Below are positions 30,870 to 35,454 of a DNA stretch of 35,454 nucleotides, one piece after another. Source of the DNA: Candidatus Gastranaerophilales bacterium (GTDB lineage: Bacteria > Cyanobacteriota > Vampirovibrionia > Gastranaerophilales > Gastranaerophilaceae); the NCBI GenBank assembly GCA_947625495.1, contig CANQOQ010000015.1, positions 1 through 35,454 of the forward strand. The letters are read 5' to 3'. Numbering within the stretch: the stretch's first letter is position 1; every line of letters begins with the position of its first letter. A program made the position numbers and the translations under genes. The notes under the pieces were generated by a model, which saw nothing but the letters and a program-made list of their open reading frames with translations, ran no database searches and was not told where the DNA came from.

Positions 30870-33140
30870 ATGACAGCCGAAACATTAGAACAGGAATTAT
30901 TTAAATCCGTAGAAAATAATACTCCCGATTACATCAAAAATAACAAATATATTGATATTGATAATAAAAATGAATTTGTTTTTGTTTTGAAAAAAGAACA
31001 TTTATTGCCCTATGATGAAACAAAAAATCCAGAGGGGTTAGACTTAAATAACTGGTTAAAAAATTATGAAAAAGAAGCTGCCGTTTCAACGGCTGGTATC
31101 AGAGGTCCGCAAAATATTTTATACCCTTATGATGTAAGATTTCCAATTAATATTATGGGAATTATGCTTGCAACATATGCTAAAGCTCTTGTCGCAAAAG
31201 AAAAATACAATGGTAAAAAGCTTTTAAAACTTGCAGGGCGGGAAGTAAGATATAATTCGGATAAATTTCTTGATTTAATAGCAAGAGTTCAGGCTGCTCA
31301 AGGCATTGAAACACTTACTACTTATGAAAGAAAAACAATGCCTATATGGCTTGCTTCTTTTTTATGTTTTAAGCTAGATTTACTAGGAGGAGAATATATA
31401 ACCTCCAGCCACGGTATCAGCGTAAAAAATGCAACAAAAGACCTTAACTCACAAGGCAGTCAGTATCTTCCCGAAGAATCCATGGAGTTTGTTAATAAGA
31501 TAAAAGAAATTTTTAATATTGTTCAAAAAGAAGGCAGATATGAAATAAAAATTGCAAAATCCGATGACAAACTCATAAACGAAAGCTTTATGAAAACTAT
31601 CAATAACGGCATTGATTTATATAGAGAGTATCTTGAACAAGGAGTTGCAAATAAAGAAAATATTGATTTAATAAAATCAGCTAAAAACAAAATTATAATA
31701 GAAAATGTAGGCGGAAGCGCATTTAATACTTTAAGTAAAATTTTAGAATCATTTAAAATAAGTGAAAAATTTGTATGGCAAAATATTGAAGAAGACCCGT
31801 TTTTCCACGGTATAGGGAAATATGATACAGACCCTAAAGGGAAAAAATGTTTCTATGATTACTCTGTTGATGCAACTGTTATAGCTAAAAATAAAGAAGG
31901 TAAAGCATATTTTCCCGTTATAGATACGCTTAATTATCAGGAAAAACTTAAAAATTACCCGATTGGTACAACGGTTTTAATAACAGACCCCGACCATGAC
32001 AGACTTACTGTTTGCCAGATTGAAGAAAAAGAGCAAATACCGTTTTTGGATAAAACGGGTATAAGTTACTCAATGCTTGACTCAAACAGAATCTTATGTG
32101 TTTATACGGCAAATCAATCATTTTTATTAATAATGGATTTTTGGGCAAAGCAATTAAAATCAGCTGATAAATGGAATAACCACCCGAGATTCATAATAAA
32201 AACAACAGCCAGTGCTAAATCTTGGGATGAATGGGCAAAATATAACGGAGTAAAGGTAGTTAATGTACCTGTCGGTTTTAAGGAAATCGCAAATATTATG
32301 AAGAAAACCGAACAGCAGGTGATAAATGCCCCCGAAAAAGACGTTATAATAACTGATGTCTTAGGAAACGACATAAATTTGGGCAAGAACCCGAGAATGC
32401 TGTTTGGCGGTGAAGAATCTGGCGGCATGATTATAGGAAGCGAGGAGCTGATAAAATCAAAATCCGGAAGAATTGCAATAGCCATGAGAGAAAAAAGTGC
32501 TTCTGAAGCAATAATTATAGCCTCCGCTATGGCAGCTAAGCTTGAAAATGAAAATAAAATGCTTTCTGTAGTTCTTGATGAAATATTTACGGCTAATAAA
32601 ATTATAGCTAAATATGATATGAGAGAAGATATTGCATACTATAATGAATCGGAACCCGATATAAATAAGCTAACACAGGCAAAAAAAGACGGGGAAGCAT
32701 TAAGAACAAAGAATGATTTATTCTATCTTACAATGGCTCTTGCTGAGTTTGACGGAATAATCTCGCTTAATCAGGTAAAATCCATATTAAAATCGACTTT
32801 TAAAACTCTCAATTTTGATAATTTAACCGATATTAAATTTGTAGGCGACGGAACATACCTTCAATTTACGGATAAATTTATAGAAATAAGACCGTCAGGC
32901 ACCGATGCTAAAACAAAAGCATACGGTTCAGGAAGCAACAGAAGTGATATATCTGAATTTGCAAGAATATTAGGTAATTATTCGGGTGACTTGAATGATG
33001 AATATCTTGCCTTAATTCCAAAAGATTATTACAATAATGCTAAAGAAAAATCCATGAAGGAATATTTAAAATTCACTGATAAAGACGCAGACAAAATAAT
33101 TTTTGAAATTCCTGATTATAATAAGACACTAAATATATAA
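30870..33140 (+). CDS. Large alpha-D-phosphohexomutase (phosphoglucomutase/phosphomannomutase family)
   Basis: These enzymes shift phosphate between C1 and C6 of hexoses through a phosphoserine. All four site loops can be found in the 756 residues: TAGIRG near 74, a catalytic loop TSSHG (Ser180 the likely phosphoserine), the metal loop DPDHDR (Asp373, 375, 377), the sugar loop GGEESGG (513-519) and the phosphate-binding RPSGTDAKTK (674-683). The protein is about 200-300 residues longer than usual, and the catalytic loop lacks the normal Asn-Pro after SH. The substrate (glucose or mannose phosphate) is not decided. AAGGAG is well placed before the ATG. The PC4-like gene follows 15 bases after its stop. 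Confidence 0.88.
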   Translation: MTAETLEQELFKSVENNTPDYIKNNKYIDIDNKNEFVFVLKKEHLLPYDETKNPEGLDLNNWLKNYEKEAAVSTAGIRGPQNILYPYDVRFPINIMGIMLATYAKALVAKEKYNGKKLLKLAGREVRYNSDKFLDLIARVQAAQGIETLTTYERKTMPIWLASFLCFKLDLLGGEYITSSHGISVKNATKDLNSQGSQYLPEESMEFVNKIKEIFNIVQKEGRYEIKIAKSDDKLINESFMKTINNGIDLYREYLEQGVANKENIDLIKSAKNKIIIENVGGSAFNTLSKILESFKISEKFVWQNIEEDPFFHGIGKYDTDPKGKKCFYDYSVDATVIAKNKEGKAYFPVIDTLNYQEKLKNYPIGTTVLITDPDHDRLTVCQIEEKEQIPFLDKTGISYSMLDSNRILCVYTANQSFLLIMDFWAKQLKSADKWNNHPRFIIKTTASAKSWDEWAKYNGVKVVNVPVGFKEIANIMKKTEQQVINAPEKDVIITDVLGNDINLGKNPRMLFGGEESGGMIIGSEELIKSKSGRIAIAMREKSASEAIIIASAMAAKLENENKMLSVVLDEIFTANKIIAKYDMREDIAYYNESEPDINKLTQAKKDGEALRTKNDLFYLTMALAEFDGIISLNQVKSILKSTFKTLNFDNLTDIKFVGDGTYLQFTDKFIEIRPSGTDAKTKAYGSGSNRSDISEFARILGNYSGDLNDEYLALIPKDYYNNAKEKSMKEYLKFTDKDADKIIFEIPDYNKTLNI

Positions 33141-33155
33141 AAGAGGGGAAAAACA

Positions 33156-33398
33156 ATGGCAGATGAAGCAAAAATACTCGCAACAATACCGAGAAACGCA
33201 ACGGAACAACTTCAAATCAGTATAAATTCATATAAAGAGAAGAAATATCTTGATTTAAGAATATACTACACAACTGATGACGGCGCAAATTGGCTTCCGA
33301 CAAAAAAAGGTGTAACAGTATCACCCGATAATCTTATGACATTAAAAGATGCGGTTGAACAAGCTATGCAAGAACTGTTAACAGTTGAAGAAGAATAA
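33156..33398 (+). CDS. PC4/p15-like single-stranded-DNA-binding protein
   Basis: A compact protein of 80 residues. Residues 21-62 (ISINSYKEKKYLDLRIYY, then GANWLPTKKGVTVSPD) follow the pattern of the PC4 transcriptional coactivator core: a curved sheet with a Y-x-D-x-R strand and a P-x-x-K-G-V turn, followed by a short helix. Bacterial PC4-like proteins bind single-stranded DNA as dimers. An AGAGGGG site precedes the ATG. Its stop overlaps the priA start by one base (TAATG), indicating coupled translation and possibly joint action at single-stranded DNA. Family assignment is by pattern only. Confidence 0.78.
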   Translation: MADEAKILATIPRNATEQLQISINSYKEKKYLDLRIYYTTDDGANWLPTKKGVTVSPDNLMTLKDAVEQAMQELLTVEEE

Positions 33399-35454
33399 TG
33401 AAAGAAAATAACAACAAGGAATTAAATACACTAGATAGGGGCATATCATATAAATATGCCCTTTGTCTTGTTGATGTAAAAAATCTAGGTACAAGAACGT
33501 TCTCATACCTTATTCCGGAGCATTTAAAAGAGAAAATAAGAGTCGGTCAAGCTGTTTGTGTTCCTTTCGGGAGAAGAAAACAAAATATTATTGCTTTTGT
33601 TACGGGATTTTCAAATTATCTTGAGGAAGGAATAAAGGCAAAAGAAATAATAAAAATAATAGACCGCAGAGCTGTTTTTACGCTTGATTATTTAAAATTG
33701 CTTGACTGGATAAGCAATTATTACTGCTGTGATATAAATACAGTACTGCAAGCGGCTGTTCCGATGAAATTTTTAAAAGAAAATTCTGGCAAAAATATAA
33801 AAGAAAAAACTCAAAAATATATAATCTTTAAACATAAAGAAAATGCACCGTCCCGCCAAATAAGGATTCTTGAGCTTATCGAAAATTATGGTGAATACCC
33901 TCTTATTGACTTTGAAAAAGAAGCAAAAACAACAAGAGCTACTATTCTTAAACTTAAAGAATCAGGATTTATTGATATTGAAGAAAGAGCTATATATAGA
34001 AATCCTCTGAATATATTTAAAAATATAGAAAAAGACGAATTTCCGCCTTTATCAACCGAGCAGCAAAAAGTATTTGATGAAATTTCAAGAAAAGCAGACA
34101 CAAAAGAAAAAAATCCGATATTATTAAACGGAATAACGGGTTCAGGTAAGACAGAGATATATTTTAGAACAATAAAAAAAATAATTGATGAAGGACGTAA
34201 CGTTTTATTTTTAGCGCCTGAAATAGCTCTGGCATCACAGCTTACATTAAGGTTAATAAAGCGTTTTGACCCTGAAATGATAGCTGTTTGGCACAGTTCA
34301 ATATCAGAAGGCGAAAAATTCGATGTCTGGAATAAATTAAGAGACAATAAGATAAGAATTATAATAGGAGCCCGCTCTGCAATTTTTGCACCGCTAAAAA
34401 ATATCGGGCTTGTAATAATAGATGAAGAACACGAGAACACTTATAAACAGACTTCTCCCGCACCAAGATACGATGCAAGAACCGTAGCTGAAAAAATCTG
34501 CGAAATAAATAATGCAGTTTTATTAAAAGGCAGTGCAACACCTGATGTTGTTTCATACTATAAAGCTCTGGCAACAGATAATTTACTAACGCTATCCGAA
34601 AGATATAAAGGAATAGACCTTGCAAAAGTAACAGTAATAGATATGAGAGAAGAATTCTACCGTGAGGCAAGAACATTATTTTCAAATACACTGGTAAACG
34701 CAATTAATGAAACTTTGAATAATAAAAAACAGACAATCTTGCTTATGAACAGGCGGGGATTTTATACAAGCATTCAGTGTCAAACCTGCGGAGAGGTTAT
34801 AAAATGTCCCAATTGCGATATACCTCTTGTTTATCACGCAGAGGATAAAACTTTAAAATGCCACTGGTGCAATATATCAAAGCCCGTTAGTGAGTTATGC
34901 CCCAAATGTTCTTCACCTGAATTAAAAATGGCAGGGGCAGGTACTCAAAGAATTGAGACAATAGTTCAAAAGTTATTTCCTAATGCAAAAATAGCAAGAA
35001 TAGACTCTGATGTTTTATCTTCAAAATATAAATATATTGATATACTTGATAAGTTCCAAAACGGGAAAACGGATATATTAATAGGTACTCAAATGATAGC
35101 TAAGGGGCTGGATAATAAAAATGTAACACTTGTCGGGGTGTTAGATGCTGATTTAAGTTTTTCCTTCCCCGATTACCGTTCAAGTGAACGGGGATTTCAA
35201 TTGTTAATGCAGGTAGCCGGTAGAGCCGGCAGGGGGGAATATGACGGCAGAGTTATATTCCAAACATACAACCCTAATCTTTACGCAATAGAAAATGCTA
35301 AATCACAAAATTATCAGAGTTTTTATAAAAATGAAATAATGAGAAGGGAAACGTTTGATTTTCCGCCGTTCTGCCAGATTATAAAAATACTTATTTCATC
35401 TAATGATGAAGCAAGAGCTGCCGTTTGTGCAAATGAAATAGCTCAAATGTTAAA
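33398..35454 (+). CDS. priA: Primosomal protein N' (replication restart helicase), 3' end cut by the window
   Basis: PriA rebuilds the replisome at stalled forks. An uninterrupted frame of 685 codons runs to the window end. It contains the 3'-end-binding domain (FSYLIPEHL, then VGQAVCVPFGRRK), a Walker A ITGSGKTEIYF near 250, DEEH at 342-345, LKGSATPD, eight zinc-binding cysteines in four pairs (CQTC, CPNC, CHWC, CPKC, about 460-505), IGTQMIAKGLD and QVAGRAGRG. Only the last part of the C-terminal domain is missing. The first 15 residues or so before the core are rich in Asn and Lys. The ATG shares its A with the PC4-like stop codon. Confidence 0.96.
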   Translation, partial: MKENNNKELNTLDRGISYKYALCLVDVKNLGTRTFSYLIPEHLKEKIRVGQAVCVPFGRRKQNIIAFVTGFSNYLEEGIKAKEIIKIIDRRAVFTLDYLKLLDWISNYYCCDINTVLQAAVPMKFLKENSGKNIKEKTQKYIIFKHKENAPSRQIRILELIENYGEYPLIDFEKEAKTTRATILKLKESGFIDIEERAIYRNPLNIFKNIEKDEFPPLSTEQQKVFDEISRKADTKEKNPILLNGITGSGKTEIYFRTIKKIIDEGRNVLFLAPEIALASQLTLRLIKRFDPEMIAVWHSSISEGEKFDVWNKLRDNKIRIIIGARSAIFAPLKNIGLVIIDEEHENTYKQTSPAPRYDARTVAEKICEINNAVLLKGSATPDVVSYYKALATDNLLTLSERYKGIDLAKVTVIDMREEFYREARTLFSNTLVNAINETLNNKKQTILLMNRRGFYTSIQCQTCGEVIKCPNCDIPLVYHAEDKTLKCHWCNISKPVSELCPKCSSPELKMAGAGTQRIETIVQKLFPNAKIARIDSDVLSSKYKYIDILDKFQNGKTDILIGTQMIAKGLDNKNVTLVGVLDADLSFSFPDYRSSERGFQLLMQVAGRAGRGEYDGRVIFQTYNPNLYAIENAKSQNYQSFYKNEIMRRETFDFPPFCQIIKILISSNDEARAAVCANEIAQML

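Noticed and set aside
33886-34703. Long open frames on the minus strand opposite priA (33886-34440 and 34359-34703)
   Set aside because: They lie antisense to a fully motif-supported PriA frame, have Ser/Leu/Phe-rich compositions typical of antisense frames and match no family.
1-35454. CRISPR arrays, transposase genes, toxin-antitoxin pairs or prophage genes
   Set aside because: No regularly spaced repeats, transposase motifs, small overlapping toxin/antitoxin families or phage structural genes were found. The only mobile-type signal is the 13-bp direct repeat at 19174-19327.

Overview
The window is AT-rich, gene-dense bacterial chromosome with short intergenic gaps, and every complete gene looks intact. 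It most resembles a gut member of the non-photosynthetic sister group of Cyanobacteria (Melainabacteria/Vampirovibrionia, order Gastranaerophilales). This is inferred from several features together: a DUF3326 protein (a family I associate with cyanobacteria and plastids), a CsaB-type pyruvyl transferase, large TPR proteins, a lone FTLAE-type pseudopilin, an L27 without the Firmicutes-type N-terminal extension, and low GC. No rRNA, tRNA, CRISPR array, phage module or transposase gene was seen.

Layout. (a) 1-5167, minus strand: two adjacent WYL-domain regulators overlapping by 8 nt, a DUF4127 protein, threonyl-tRNA synthetase without a TGS domain, and the start of an exported protein cut by the window edge. 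An 18-bp palindrome lies between this unit and the divergent plus-strand pair. (b) 5282-6423, plus: dCMP deaminase-like protein and a LipM-like octanoyl/lipoyl transferase, meeting a small minus-strand protein tail to tail. (c) 6939-14431, plus: a long collinear run of an M16 peptidase pair (one active, one degenerate), TPR protein, YbgC-like thioesterase, second TPR protein, PfkB sugar kinase and CsaB. It looks like an envelope or housekeeping operon. (d) 14426-20215, minus: FliA/WhiG-type sigma factor, an unknown GNAT-like protein, a radical SAM protein with a Cys-rich N-terminus, L27, L21 (with a structured leader), ribosomal protein S1 and a second, RpoD-like sigma factor. (e) 20484-27850, plus: a 1274-residue helicase that seems to join a dead and a live UvrD-like half, a BlaI-type repressor, an unknown small protein, a UPF0173 hydrolase, DUF3326 and a pseudopilin, closed by a strong bidirectional terminator. 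(f) 27888-30719, minus: isoleucyl-tRNA synthetase with HVGT in place of the usual HIGH. (g) 30870-35454, plus: a large phosphohexomutase, a PC4-like single-stranded-DNA-binding protein and PriA, cut by the window end.

Most unusual points: the dead/live helicase with an apparently leaderless start; a 13-bp direct repeat flanking a GC-rich, hairpin-rich segment of about 130 bp at the 3' end of the RpoD-like sigma gene (a MITE-like candidate); the two tandem WYL regulators with their palindrome; the PC4-PriA one-base overlap; the radical SAM gene placed directly behind the rplU-rpmA terminator; and non-canonical motifs in IleRS, the phosphohexomutase and the RpoD-like sigma factor. I see no single large new defence or biosynthetic system. 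The novelty is in these individual loci.
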